Shown: positions 17,102 to 26,516, counted from the stretch's first letter. The stretch: 64,000 nt of DNA from JANYCO01 sp964437245 (GCA_964437245.1 CAYTGJ010000004.1:1-64000); one strand, 5' to 3'. Numbers and translations: made by a program. Notes: generated by a model from the sequence alone, not told the origin.

Positions 17102-18988
17102 ATGATTGCCCGACAATATCCCAATCTGAAAAATTATACTCACTACAGGAAAGCCGAGGAGCCTTATTTCAATCTGTCGGAGTTGTTGTTTTTTCCTGTT
17201 ACACCTCTTGCTGTGGTGGCAGTTGTGTCTTATATCCTCCTGTTTTTCCTGGGCCTTTTCCCCACAATCGTAGTGAATGTGATCGCCGCTATTGTGGCCA
17301 ATACGATATACCTGGGATTAAGGAACTTTTCACCCAATGGCGGGACAAGACGTAAAACGGACTTTGTGGAAACACTTCCCACTTTCTTCATTATTCTGGG
17401 ATTGGAATTTATCATAAATGTGGGGGTATACATTGTGGTTACCTATCAGAAGACCGGTGTATTTTACGGATGGTTTTTTTATGGCTGGCTGTTTGTGGTG
17501 CTGGGTATTCCGATCTTGTATTTTCTGACCCGTCATTTAGCATACCTCCATCTGCTAGGATTTCAAAACCGATGTTTTAAATCACTGTATTTGAGTGTAG
17601 CCTATGATGCGGAGCTACAGGTGTACATAGAAAAAATTGCATTTCTGAATACCAAAAAGAAACTGGCAGGACAACCTTATATAGACGGCCATGTAGTGCT
17701 TCCTTACCCGGAGCAACTGAAAGCCATGTCTCTGGAAGATCGTAACCGGTACTTGTACGGCCGCATTTTTTCCGAAACGATTTACATTCCGATAGATACC
17801 GACCGGCTGGTGTTATCCTGGTACTCTTTGACAGAAAATATTTACTACCAGGATGAAATCGAGTTTCCGTATTCCAAACTTTTTTACGAGGAAAACAACC
17901 ACACGCCAAACACACGGATCAAACCTATCACACTGTCTATCCGCGAAGAAGGCAGGATAGGGCTGTACAGTCGGGAGGGGACGATCATTGAACCCGTAAC
18001 GTTCAAAGGTGTACCGGCAGATGAAAGCAAAAAAAGAAAAGTACTTGGTTTTACGACCTATGAGTGGCTGCAAAAAAAATCTGACAACAACCACGTGCTG
18101 CTGGAACAGGTAAAACGGCGATCCCGCCTATCCGGCTTTGTATGCAACTGGCAGCTCACAGGCCACGGACTGGAAAGACATGATACGGAAGTGGATCTGG
18201 TGCAGACCTATGAAGATTTTGGCAGAACTATAGTGCCGGATACTTTTGTAAAAAGACCTCTTCCCATACAAATAGAGCTTTCATACGATCGTTATTCCTG
18301 GGCAATTTTCTACATTGATCCAGAACAGCTTTATGAACTGCTGCAAGCTACCGGTCACACGGGGTCCGATATTAGTATAGAGGTTAACCTTGACATAGAG
18401 CAAGGCGAAGCCTCCCTCTCAATAAAAAGTGGGGATGTTCTGCTACCCTTCACTGCATTTGAAAAAAAGATCGCGCCGCATTCCCTGGAAGTTGTACAGG
18501 GAAAATTTCAGAAAGAAAAAAAAGAAAAAAAGAAACATGAATTGCCTGTACGTATATATGAACTTCTGCAGCAGCAAGCTTATTCCGAGGCCCAAACTTT
18601 ATGTACCTCGGGCTTAGAGCAATATCCGGATTTTTTATTGCTGTATTTTTATGAAGCACGTATACTCTGGTATACACAAGGTTATGAAGCTTCGTATGCA
18701 AAAGAATCATATTTCATAGCGAAAACGCACGAGGATGCTTTTGCGTTGGGCCGTATCTACAATCACTACGGCTGCCTGCTCGACGAGCAAAATCGCTACC
18801 GGGAAGCTCTCTCCTATTTTGAGAAAGCGGCGGCTACACATCCCAAAGAAGTAATTTACCAGTCTAATATTGCTGAAATGTATTACCGGATGCAAGACAC
18901 CAAACAGGCATTGCATTATGCAGATGAATGTACCCGCAGGGGTCATACTTCTGATATAATCAGTGAGATTCTGGCGCTCAGAGGGTAA
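17102..18988 (+). CDS. Membrane-anchored protein with C-terminal TPR repeats, unknown function
   Basis: A 628-residue protein. The N-terminal 180 residues hold about four membrane segments (residues 29-50, 52-70, 98-118, 128-145). A soluble beta-rich middle follows (about 190-470). A Lys-rich linker, encoded by A-runs near 18511-18535, leads to TPR-type helices at about 480-628 (YEASYAKESYF, ALSYFEKAAATHPKEVIYQSNIAEMYYRMQ). TPRs bind partner proteins, so it may place a partner at the inner membrane. It diverges from the four-gene operon of unknown proteins, and the two units may serve one system. Confidence 0.78.
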   Translation: MIARQYPNLKNYTHYRKAEEPYFNLSELLFFPVTPLAVVAVVSYILLFFLGLFPTIVVNVIAAIVANTIYLGLRNFSPNGGTRRKTDFVETLPTFFIILGLEFIINVGVYIVVTYQKTGVFYGWFFYGWLFVVLGIPILYFLTRHLAYLHLLGFQNRCFKSLYLSVAYDAELQVYIEKIAFLNTKKKLAGQPYIDGHVVLPYPEQLKAMSLEDRNRYLYGRIFSETIYIPIDTDRLVLSWYSLTENIYYQDEIEFPYSKLFYEENNHTPNTRIKPITLSIREEGRIGLYSREGTIIEPVTFKGVPADESKKRKVLGFTTYEWLQKKSDNNHVLLEQVKRRSRLSGFVCNWQLTGHGLERHDTEVDLVQTYEDFGRTIVPDTFVKRPLPIQIELSYDRYSWAIFYIDPEQLYELLQATGHTGSDISIEVNLDIEQGEASLSIKSGDVLLPFTAFEKKIAPHSLEVVQGKFQKEKKEKKKHELPVRIYELLQQQAYSEAQTLCTSGLEQYPDFLLLYFYEARILWYTQGYEASYAKESYFIAKTHEDAFALGRIYNHYGCLLDEQNRYREALSYFEKAAATHPKEVIYQSNIAEMYYRMQDTKQALHYADECTRRGHTSDIISEILALRG

Positions 18989-19024
18989 CGACAAGGATGC
19001 TCTGTTTTATTGACAATTGTTTAG

Positions 19025-19032
19025 TATATTTG
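19025..19032 (+). promoter_or_regulatory. Candidate -7 promoter element (TATATTTG)
   Basis: An exact TAnnTTTG match upstream of a tiny ORF at 19053 and the EamA gene at 19214. A TTG lies 12 bases upstream of it, closer than the usual spacing, so the -33 part is weak. Confidence 0.4.
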
Positions 19033-19052
19033 CCGAAAGCAGATATGATTTT

Positions 19053-19091
19053 ATGAACAAAAAGAATTGTCTTCCCCCGCCAACGTCTTAA
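19053..19091 (+). CDS. Possible 12-residue leader peptide (MNKKNCLPPPTS)
   Basis: ATG to TAA, twelve codons, 21 bases after a -7 promoter element and 122 bases before the EamA start. It contains three Pro codons in a row, a pattern that slows ribosomes. A hairpin follows at 19113-19149. The arrangement resembles attenuation leaders, but expression is not shown and a chance ORF is possible. Confidence 0.3.
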   Translation: MNKKNCLPPPTS

Positions 19092-19112
19092 AAGTTCTTC
19101 AACCTTTCCATG

Positions 19113-19149
19113 AAGTATCGGGTAGTTTGCCTGCCCTCCTTCGATACTT
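19113..19149 (+). promoter_or_regulatory. Leader hairpin before EamA gene
   Basis: AAGTATCG (19113-19120) pairs perfectly with CGATACTT (19142-19149). A T-rich stretch follows, so it could act as a terminator or attenuator between the small ORF and the EamA gene. Confidence 0.4.
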
Positions 19150-19213
19150 TAAAATTCTTTTCGATCGTACTACCATTTTAAAAAAACCGTTAGGACACAG
19201 AAGCTCCTTCTTT

Positions 19214-20083
19214 ATGAAAAGATCGTATTTGTTGTTGCACATTGCTGTACTCCTGGCCGGATTTACCGGTATTTTTGGAAAACTTATTTCTCTTAATGAG
19301 GGGTTGTTAACCTGGTATAGAGTAATCATTGCATCGATCACCTTATTTTTTGTTTTAAAATTATTCCGGATCAGCTCCCGGATCTCATTCCCTGAAAAAT
19401 TTGCGATCGCCAGGGTTGGGATGCTAATCACCATACACTGGATCTTTTTTTATGCCAGTATAAAATATTCTAATATTTCGATTGGCGTGGTGTGTTATTG
19501 TCTTACCAGTTTTTTTACGGCAATTTTTAAACCGTTGATTGACCAAAAAAGATTCAATACCTCTGAATTGCTGTTAAGTACGCTGACCTTAGTTGGCATC
19601 AGTTTGATCTTTCATTTCGATGCCGTCTATCAGTTGGGTATTCTGCTCGGTGTTATTTCCTCTGCATTTGCCGCCTTGTATACGATATACAACGAACGCC
19701 TAGCGAAGCAATACAACAGCATTCTGATCAATTATTACCAGATGACAGGAGGAACGGTGGGTTTAAGCTTGTTGCTTCCCGCCTACTTGTATTTTTTTCC
19801 GGTCAGAAGTCTGATCCCGGGTCTGGAAGACACGCTTTACCTGATCGTTTTTTCTGTTTTCTGCACCGTAGTATTGTACGTACTGTTTGCCGAAGTGCTA
19901 AAGAAAATACCGGCATTCACGGTAAACTTAACCTTCAATCTGGAACCGGTATATTCTATTATCCTGGCTTTTGCCTTTTTCAATGAAAGCAAAGAAGTAA
20001 ATTTATCATTTTATGCAGGGCTGTTTTTTGTAATGGCTTCCGTGGTGCTGCAGTCTTTTATTTCTGTCAGGAAAGAAGAGTAA
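19214..20083 (+). CDS. EamA-family (DMT superfamily) transporter
   Basis: A 289-residue membrane protein. I chose the ATG at 19214 (MKRSYLLLHIAVLLAGF); a frame from a TTG at 19067 adds a non-membrane prefix that overlaps a leader hairpin. It has about ten hydrophobic segments, arranged as two five-helix halves, each of EamA type (second half begins near residue 150, YTIYNERLAKQYN, with LNLEPVYSIILAF-like end block). EamA proteins export small metabolites, often amino acids. Substrate is not predictable here. Confidence 0.88.
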   Translation: MKRSYLLLHIAVLLAGFTGIFGKLISLNEGLLTWYRVIIASITLFFVLKLFRISSRISFPEKFAIARVGMLITIHWIFFYASIKYSNISIGVVCYCLTSFFTAIFKPLIDQKRFNTSELLLSTLTLVGISLIFHFDAVYQLGILLGVISSAFAALYTIYNERLAKQYNSILINYYQMTGGTVGLSLLLPAYLYFFPVRSLIPGLEDTLYLIVFSVFCTVVLYVLFAEVLKKIPAFTVNLTFNLEPVYSIILAFAFFNESKEVNLSFYAGLFFVMASVVLQSFISVRKEE

Positions 20084-20180
20084 AGAGAAAAATCATTGAC
20101 ATATGGTTTTAGAAGAAGAGGTACCCGGAGCTCCGAAAAAAATTACTATTACGCTCAGATATCATATAAAAACTGGTTCT

Positions 20181-20258
20181 GGTCTATGATTTGTACACTA
20201 TTAAAATAACCCATGCCCTGTCCCCTGACAAGCCACGGACCGCACCAAATCATAGACC
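20181..20258. repeat. Palindromic repeat, copy A (78 bp with 13-bp terminal inverted repeats)
   Basis: GGTCTATGATTTG at 20181-20193 is exactly inverted at 20246-20258. Inside is CCATGCCCTGTCCCCTGACAAGCCACGG in two shared segments, of which GACAAGCCACGG recurs at 46232-46243 and related forms at 50711-50772. Looks like a non-coding mobile or regulatory repeat (MITE or REP type). Confidence 0.6.
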
Positions 20259-20319
20259 AAAGCTAAAAAATTTAGAAGATACTACAGTGTATTCCGTTCC
20301 TCTGAAAGGGATAAAGTCC

Positions 20320-20718
20320 TCAAAAATTTCCCGCCACTACCATCATCCCTTTCACAACCACCGACACCACCATGGCAACAGGGAGCAGGTATACAGGAAG
20401 TAAAAGGACCATTGCACCATCTCCCATATAAGGATTACCGAAACGGCCACAAAGGTAAACTACCAGAAACCAGTAAACAAAGCCGACTACTGCAGCCAAC
20501 AACCAGTGCAACATATAATACCCGTAGAACTCTGTCCAGAAAGACCCCATAAATACTACAAACAGCCAGCTTCCCATACTATAAATGCCGGATTTTATTA
20601 CGACCGTTTCAGAGAGCCGGGACAGGAGTGTCAAAATAGTGATGAGAAAACACACAACCGCCATCAGGTAATACGAAGCGTAAACACTGTTCCACACCTC
20701 TATGATAAGATTGGCCAT
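20320..20718 (-). CDS. Four-helix membrane protein, unknown function
   Basis: A 132-residue protein from the ATG at 20718 (MANLIIEVWNSVYAS); a TTG at 20754 was rejected. Four hydrophobic segments at about residues 14-34, 45-62, 69-92 and 100-125. Ends VVKGMMVVAGNF. No recognised family. Confidence 0.65.
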   Translation of the reverse strand: MANLIIEVWNSVYASYYLMAVVCFLITILTLLSRLSETVVIKSGIYSMGSWLFVVFMGSFWTEFYGYYMLHWLLAAVVGFVYWFLVVYLCGRFGNPYMGDGAMVLLLPVYLLPVAMVVSVVVKGMMVVAGNF

Positions 20719-20849
20719 GATTATTGTTATTTGTTCTAGGTAGAAATTCTTCAAACGTTACAGACGATGCACAAAGATACATCTATACCCCAATTTTCAG
20801 GGATCATATCCAACAAAATAAGAAAAATTTAAGAGCTAATCCGGGCGGA

Positions 20850-21704
20850 TCAGAAATTATATCCCAGCAAGAAATCAAGGTTTACATCGCTGTGAATACC
20901 GGAGCGATCGACCGCTCCTCCGATAAAGATCCCTTTCCAGACATTGGCACGGATGGAATAAATATGCCTCAACTCTTTCAGGCGAAATATATACGCTACG
21001 TTGATCCGTTTTACCACTGCTACATTCATCCCCAGATCAAGATCCCAGGTACGTTCCATCCGTAGTAAAACAAAGGGGGAAATCATTACCCGCTGTTTGA
21101 TCGGAAAAGAATAGGAAAAATTGGTATACCATTCCCGCTGATTCTGCAAGAGGATCTCTCCTTCCACTTTTTTGCGGTTGGCAAATACATTTTTAGATGC
21201 GATTCCCATGGCCCACCGTTTGATCCGGTAGTGTACACCCAGGTCTACATCTGGTGTAAAATACATGGTCCTGTTATTTCTGTTTTCAATCTGGGGCAAC
21301 TGATCCCAATATACTTTGTCCAGGTTCACTACTCCACGGGCTCCTACACTCAAATACTGTTTTTCAGACAACTTCCATTCATAACTGTACCCACCATAGA
21401 AGGTATGACGATCGTAAAAGGAATAACGATCATAAATATAAGCAGCCGAATAAAACGATGAAGAGGACCGGATACATCCTATATGGTTGATGAATACATT
21501 CGCCGGTTTGGTCCATACATCGTTGTCGACAATCTTATGCTTGCCATACAGCGCAATATGATAATCTACTGCCGTATCGGTAAGTACCGCGGCCGGATTA
21601 TAGTAGTTCATATTCTGAAAATAAAGGCTGGGACGAATGGTGCTCTGTCCGTATACCTGCAGCGTTCCTAAAATAATACTATATAAAAGAAAAAGTTTTT
21701 TCAT
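20850..21704 (-). CDS. PorP/SprF-family type IX secretion outer-membrane protein
   Basis: A 284-residue protein with signal peptide (cleaved near VYGQS). The mature start, STIRPSLYFQNMNYYNPAAV, is the hallmark of the PorP/SprF family, membrane beta-barrel-like proteins that help attach T9SS substrates such as SprB to the surface. Alternating beta strands run to a C-terminal Phe (LLGYNF). Most such genes lie next to a large secreted adhesin; here the neighbour is a lipase-like lipoprotein whose stop overlaps this start by 4 bases. Confidence 0.88.
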   Translation of the reverse strand: MKKLFLLYSIILGTLQVYGQSTIRPSLYFQNMNYYNPAAVLTDTAVDYHIALYGKHKIVDNDVWTKPANVFINHIGCIRSSSSFYSAAYIYDRYSFYDRHTFYGGYSYEWKLSEKQYLSVGARGVVNLDKVYWDQLPQIENRNNRTMYFTPDVDLGVHYRIKRWAMGIASKNVFANRKKVEGEILLQNQREWYTNFSYSFPIKQRVMISPFVLLRMERTWDLDLGMNVAVVKRINVAYIFRLKELRHIYSIRANVWKGIFIGGAVDRSGIHSDVNLDFLLGYNF

Positions 21705-22891
21705 CGTAATGCATTAAAATCGTTGAGTGTTTTGGATACATAGTTGCCGACCTCTGTATCGTGCTTACCTCCCGGATAAGTATACAGGGTCACATCACCA
21801 CCGGCAGCCGTGAGCCCTTGGTAAGCATCTTCCGAATTGAAGTAAGGAACCACATCGTCGGCATCTCCATGATGAAGAAATACTTTTCCGACAGGCAGCC
21901 ACCCTTCATGAAAAGAATTGATATGGAGCTGGTACGTCATCTGTTTGTCCGAGCCATCGATCATTTTCGTAAGAAAAAAATTATTGAATATTTCATCCGG
22001 CACCGTAGACGGCGGCATGTAGGCATTCGTCTGATTGTATACGGGGTAAGACCATATCTGGTCCGTAGGACGTTTGATATCGGAAAATTTATTGAGTGAA
22101 TACAACGCCCATGAATACAGGGAGATCAATTTTACTTCCTCTGCCCGAAGCTTAAAGATCTCATTCATGAATCGTTCAAAATTATACGGCCCTGCCAGTC
22201 CGGAACTCGCCACGACGGTAAAATCAGAAGCATAATTTTCCTGAATATATTTGTGTGTCGACAAAGCAGCTCCGCCTCCCTGCGACCATCCGGTGACAAA
22301 TAGTTTTTTATTGTCTGCAAATCCTTTTCCGGCCAAAAATTCTTTTGTAGCCAAAAGCCCGTCAATATTTGCCTTGAACAGTTCGGGGTAATAAACATAC
22401 GGATGCTCTTTCCCAAGCGTAAGGCCATATCCGATGTAATCGGGAATAAACACCGTAAAGCCTGCCGAGGCCCAGGACAACCCCACATTGCGGACATCCA
22501 GAAATTTTTCCTTCTGGCCACGATACAAGGATGGGGTCAGGTTTTCTACACCGGCCATTTTCAACGGCACCAACGTGCCATGCAAATATACGAGCAGATC
22601 TATCGTGGCAGTCCCTTTGGGCAAAAGCAATAAGCCCCTCGTATCAATAGGTTTTTCGTTGTATACTGTACGATACGTAATTACATAATATTCGACATCG
22701 TAAGCCGCAAATCCGTCAGCGGAAAGTTCGGTGACCGCTTCCACTACCTGGTCCTTTGTCATAGTACCTTTAAGACTTGCCTCTACAAGTGCCCCCCGGA
22801 GTTTGTAGGGGAGTGCTTCTTCTTTTTTGGTACAGGACAGAACGGCAATCAGCAGTCCTGCTAGCAAAAAACGTTTTTTTATAAATTTCAT
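21701..22891 (-). CDS. Alpha/beta-hydrolase (lipase-like) lipoprotein
   Basis: A 396-residue protein with lipobox VLSC (Cys20). The nucleophile elbow is GWSQGG (Ser203), after an HGT oxyanion element (VYLHGTLVPL). A late HHGDADDVVPY gives the likely Asp and PGGKHDTEVG the His of the triad. Similar Bacteroidota proteins are annotated as lipases or esterases. It overlaps the start of the PorP/SprF gene by 4 bases and so probably shares its transcript. Substrate unknown. Confidence 0.82.
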   Translation of the reverse strand: MKFIKKRFLLAGLLIAVLSCTKKEEALPYKLRGALVEASLKGTMTKDQVVEAVTELSADGFAAYDVEYYVITYRTVYNEKPIDTRGLLLLPKGTATIDLLVYLHGTLVPLKMAGVENLTPSLYRGQKEKFLDVRNVGLSWASAGFTVFIPDYIGYGLTLGKEHPYVYYPELFKANIDGLLATKEFLAGKGFADNKKLFVTGWSQGGGAALSTHKYIQENYASDFTVVASSGLAGPYNFERFMNEIFKLRAEEVKLISLYSWALYSLNKFSDIKRPTDQIWSYPVYNQTNAYMPPSTVPDEIFNNFFLTKMIDGSDKQMTYQLHINSFHEGWLPVGKVFLHHGDADDVVPYFNSEDAYQGLTAAGGDVTLYTYPGGKHDTEVGNYVSKTLNDFNALR

Positions 22892-23257
22892 AAAATCAGA
22901 TATACCGGCTTTTGTCTAAAATATACCTTCTGGCATTTCCCTTTTAAAATTGGTTATTGAAAAATCATGCATCCATCTCTTCCATACAACTGTTGGAAAG
23001 ATCTTGCAACCAGACAGCATACAGCTAATATAATTACTGCAAATTAATGTGCAAGGTTTTGGGAAGGCTTTGTACGTGCCTGAAGTAAAAAAGCGTATTA
23101 TCCACAGTAGAGGACACACGCATAAATACGGATAAAAATATCTGCCATGACAATGTCTGTTTTTTTCGCTGCTTACTTTTCTTTTCAGAGGAGAGACAAG
23201 AATCCAGACACAAACTTTCCAATCAGGAAAAAATCATATCGTTTTTTATTTTATTTT
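22892..23257. other. Intergenic, 366 bases
   Basis: No convincing gene. Short minus-strand frames here (starting near 23119 and 23222) have poor composition and no start context. Confidence 0.5.
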
Positions 23258-23512
23258 CTATACTGAATTTTTGTCTGACAGTTTTTTAAAAATCCAATTG
23301 AACAACCAGGAGCCCAAAACAGCATAGACCGGGAGTGCGATATAGGAGGCCCATACAAACTCAACCAGCAGCAAAGAAGTCAGTATCGCTCCGGCAACAC
23401 CTAATACAAAACCGACCCAGGCACGTCGTTTTTTATCTCTGAAAAACACTCCAACTACTCCTCCTATAATTGAACATAACACTAAAATCTCAAGTCCTCC
23501 GAGCGTAAACAT
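23258..23512 (-). CDS. Small three-helix membrane protein
   Basis: An 84-residue protein beginning MFTLGGLEILVLCSIIGGVVGVFF. Three hydrophobic segments (about residues 6-24, 30-50, 53-72) are separated by a KKRR loop. It resembles small Gly-rich membrane proteins of the type often seen near stress genes. No specific role recognised. An isolated gene. Confidence 0.65.
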   Translation of the reverse strand: MFTLGGLEILVLCSIIGGVVGVFFRDKKRRAWVGFVLGVAGAILTSLLLVEFVWASYIALPVYAVLGSWLFNWIFKKLSDKNSV

Positions 23513-23671
23513 ATTTTTATTATTTAACTATCTCAATATAATCAGGTTTTATGAAAATCCGTACCACCGGCAAAACAAATGACGACGGATCATATACCAC
23601 GGCAACTTCTTTGGAATAAATATTTTTTAAACCCTACCGGATCATTGTTCCGGTTCTTCCGGTGTAAACCC

Positions 23672-24721
23672 CTATTTCTTCAGTGCTTTCTGTATTAATT
23701 GGATAGCAAGCCTGAACGAAGTATCCGGATAAGCCACCTGGTTTACAGTTCCTGTTATGTACAGTTTCTCCGCCGGGCTATAGTACGCCAATGTTCCGGA
23801 AAGTCCGGAGTGACCGATCAGCTCCGGAACGGTGCCAAAAGGGTTGAAGAACCAGGGGAGTTTAAACCGGTGAATTCCGATCCCTGATTGCATCGGGAAA
23901 AAAATGTTATTCCAGACTTTTAACGACTCAATATAAGACTCTGGGAAAAGTACACCGGTAAAAAACGCCTCTAAAAAAATCATCAGTTCAGCAGAGGTAG
24001 AAACGATGCCTCCGTCCGGACCAAATGATGCCATTGCTTTCGGAATGACAAGCTCTTTGTTTTTAAAATAGAGTGTTTTCGGGCGACGATCTTCAATGTC
24101 TTTATAAAGGTATGTTTGGGTTAAGCCAAGTGGCTGAAAAATAAAGTCATCATAGTTTTCCGAAATGGATTTCCGGGTAATGTTTTCAATGATCCTCCCG
24201 AGCAACTGGAAGTTTGTATCCGAATAATGTGCTTTGGAACCGTTTGTATTGGGTTTGAAAAGTGGTGTTAACGTCTTGCTGTATTTTATTGCCTCTTCAA
24301 AAGTCCAGGATTGGTCGTTTCCTTTTAAAATTTCACTTTCAAAACTTTTCCCCTCACTGTTTTTTTGCTGAAAGTAATCAGGGATCCCGGAGGTATGGGC
24401 CAACAGGTGTTTGAGGGTGATCTCTTTTGAAGAATCTTGTCCCTTCAAAACATGTAAGTCATCCAGCGTATTCTGGTCCAGATATTTGGAGATCTTATCT
24501 TCAAGGTCCACCAATCCTTTTGATTGAAGGTTCAACAGGATCGCCGTTGCAAAAAGTTTCGTAGTACTGGCAATAAAATATTGGCTGTCCGGATTTAAAT
24601 TACCGCTTGCTCCCTGCCATGTTGTTCCATTATGTTTAATACAAAAAGAAGTTCCGAAGATTTTCTTATCATCAATGGATTTATTTAAAACCTCCTGCAG
24701 TATTTTTTCTTTTTCGATCAT
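23672..24721 (-). CDS. Serine hydrolase of the beta-lactamase/class C family
   Basis: A 349-residue protein. Catalytic Ser52 and Lys55 are in STTK, the Tyr motif in YSDTN, and a third motif GHSGLSGT near the C-terminus. These are the three marks of class C beta-lactamase-like serine hydrolases, which include D,D-peptidases and esterases. No signal peptide is seen at the ATG, so it is probably cytosolic, which argues against a secreted beta-lactamase. True substrate is unknown. Confidence 0.88.
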   Translation of the reverse strand: MIEKEKILQEVLNKSIDDKKIFGTSFCIKHNGTTWQGASGNLNPDSQYFIASTTKLFATAILLNLQSKGLVDLEDKISKYLDQNTLDDLHVLKGQDSSKEITLKHLLAHTSGIPDYFQQKNSEGKSFESEILKGNDQSWTFEEAIKYSKTLTPLFKPNTNGSKAHYSDTNFQLLGRIIENITRKSISENYDDFIFQPLGLTQTYLYKDIEDRRPKTLYFKNKELVIPKAMASFGPDGGIVSTSAELMIFLEAFFTGVLFPESYIESLKVWNNIFFPMQSGIGIHRFKLPWFFNPFGTVPELIGHSGLSGTLAYYSPAEKLYITGTVNQVAYPDTSFRLAIQLIQKALKK

Positions 24722-24971
24722 TGTCTTTACTTTTTATTCTTTTGATTTATCCGGTCGCATTATAAATATAGACGATACTATGTTACCGGATCGTTATTTT
24801 ATTTCGATCTGTTTTAGAGCATTGGAATCGGCAATATGAATGCTATTTTCTGTTTTGCTATTTTTAGTGGTAATCCGGCTGAATGTACAATTCCTTTTCA
24901 ACGGTCTACTGTAAATTTTCAGATGCCAGACCGGAATGAATTACAAATTTATCCTTCTCTCCTTCGGGGTC

Positions 24972-26381
24972 TCAGGTAAAGATCCAGGAATCACACAGAA
25001 AACAGTTAAACAAATAAGTACTCCATAAAATATTCAGCAGAAAAATCCCAACAACTCCTATTACCTGCAAAGTGCGGTTCAGGTACGTATGAAGGTAAAC
25101 AAAACCCAGAAGTAATATGAACAGGTACATTCCCATATATTCGAAACGTAGCCGTCCGTCGCCGTATTCCACCTTCTTAAAAAAAACATACAGGAAAATA
25201 GAAGGAAGTACCAGCAAGAGTATTTTTTGGACAAGATGAACGTTCTTCCTCTGTTTCCATAGCTGAAGCAGGAGCAGGAAGAAAAAAGGAGAGGCCAGCG
25301 TATAGCGGCTGAAGCTGTTCAGACTTCCTCCCCGGAACAAGAGTGTATAGATCAGCAGCAGCCCCATATAGGCCAGGGAGATCATGGCCAGGTAATGGTC
25401 TTCGTTTCGAAGCCAGACCAGGAGATTGTCTTTGTGTTTTGCCAAAAGCACGCGGCCTGCTTTGAACAGCACGTATACGATGGCAGGGAGACAAATATAG
25501 GCAATGGAAAAGGAAGACATTCCGAACCCTTCCACAGACCAGTCCCTGATCGGTCCGGGAAGACGCATCCCAAGTGTTTCTTCGGGCCAATATTTTCGTG
25601 CATCGTACATCAGGGTCCAGGAACCTTGGTAAAAATACATTAACACCACCACCGAAAAATATCCGGCCGCAAAAGGAAGGATCTTAAGAAAAGTATTTTT
25701 CAAAAACCCTCTCCAGTCTTTCTCCAGCCACAAGACAAGAACATCAATCAGTATGATGGCTACTCCGACAAACATGGACGCCGGGCGGGTAGTGGCTACC
25801 AGAAATGCTCCGAGAAAATAGAGTGTATATTTTTTCTTTATGAATCCCGCCACCGCACAAACGGAGGTGATCAGGAAAACCGCTTCTGTATAAGGGATGT
25901 AGAAAAAAACGACCGATGGTACAGACAGTGCTATTCCGATAAAGAACAATCTGTCACGGAGGGATTGTTCTTTCAGCAGGAGTTCCACCAGCAGGATAAG
26001 GGCGGAGGCAAAAAGAAGATAGTTAAGCAAACAGATCCCAATAGCCGAAAGTTGTGTTGTTTTCCAGAGTCCGGGGAAGAGCGGAAAAAAAGCCCCTCTG
26101 ACACCGGAGTATGGACCTTCGTCGCTATACATATATTCTTTGATAGAATAATAGATTTCCGAATCCCAGTGAAGTAATTTTTGTTCGGTCACGGAAGTAA
26201 AAGGTTTCCGGACAAGCTGTATATTAAAATCACTCCAGGCCCCTGTCCTTTCATAGGTCATGGAAATTTTTCCAAGAGTATTCCGGTATACCTTTTCGTT
26301 TTGAAAAAGAAAAAAAGCCGTTATAAAAAGAACTAAATTGCCGAGGCAAAGCACAGTATACAGTAACAGGCGTTTTTTCAT
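24972..26381 (-). CDS. GT-C (PIG-V-like) integral membrane glycosyltransferase
   Basis: A 469-residue protein with about eleven to thirteen membrane helices. Early loop motif LLHWDSEIYY and the later AFFPLFPGL match the GT-C fold, especially the PIG-V/mannosyltransferase-like families where a Trp-Asp/Glu motif binds the lipid-linked sugar. TRPASMF and the Gly/Arg loops agree. Expected to transfer a sugar from a polyprenyl carrier outside the membrane. It stands alone, with no glycan cluster beside it. Confidence 0.75.
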   Translation of the reverse strand: MKKRLLLYTVLCLGNLVLFITAFFLFQNEKVYRNTLGKISMTYERTGAWSDFNIQLVRKPFTSVTEQKLLHWDSEIYYSIKEYMYSDEGPYSGVRGAFFPLFPGLWKTTQLSAIGICLLNYLLFASALILLVELLLKEQSLRDRLFFIGIALSVPSVVFFYIPYTEAVFLITSVCAVAGFIKKKYTLYFLGAFLVATTRPASMFVGVAIILIDVLVLWLEKDWRGFLKNTFLKILPFAAGYFSVVVLMYFYQGSWTLMYDARKYWPEETLGMRLPGPIRDWSVEGFGMSSFSIAYICLPAIVYVLFKAGRVLLAKHKDNLLVWLRNEDHYLAMISLAYMGLLLIYTLLFRGGSLNSFSRYTLASPFFFLLLLQLWKQRKNVHLVQKILLLVLPSIFLYVFFKKVEYGDGRLRFEYMGMYLFILLLGFVYLHTYLNRTLQVIGVVGIFLLNILWSTYLFNCFLCDSWIFT

Positions 26382-26516
26382 TTTTACTATTTTACAAGAG
26401 AGCGTTTTATATCTGCTAAAACAATATCATAAAAGGTAAGACCGTTCTCCATCTCTCCATAGTTCTTTAGAAAATATCTCCGCGGACAACCTTTTTGGTT
26501 CAACATCCGGCCTTCA

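Noticed and set aside
18500..18545. A-rich run that might cause programmed frameshifting in the membrane/TPR gene
   Set aside because: The frame continues without a break into TPR repeats, so the Lys-rich linker explains the run.
22916..23222. Two short minus-strand frames
   Set aside because: No recognisable start, composition or neighbour support.
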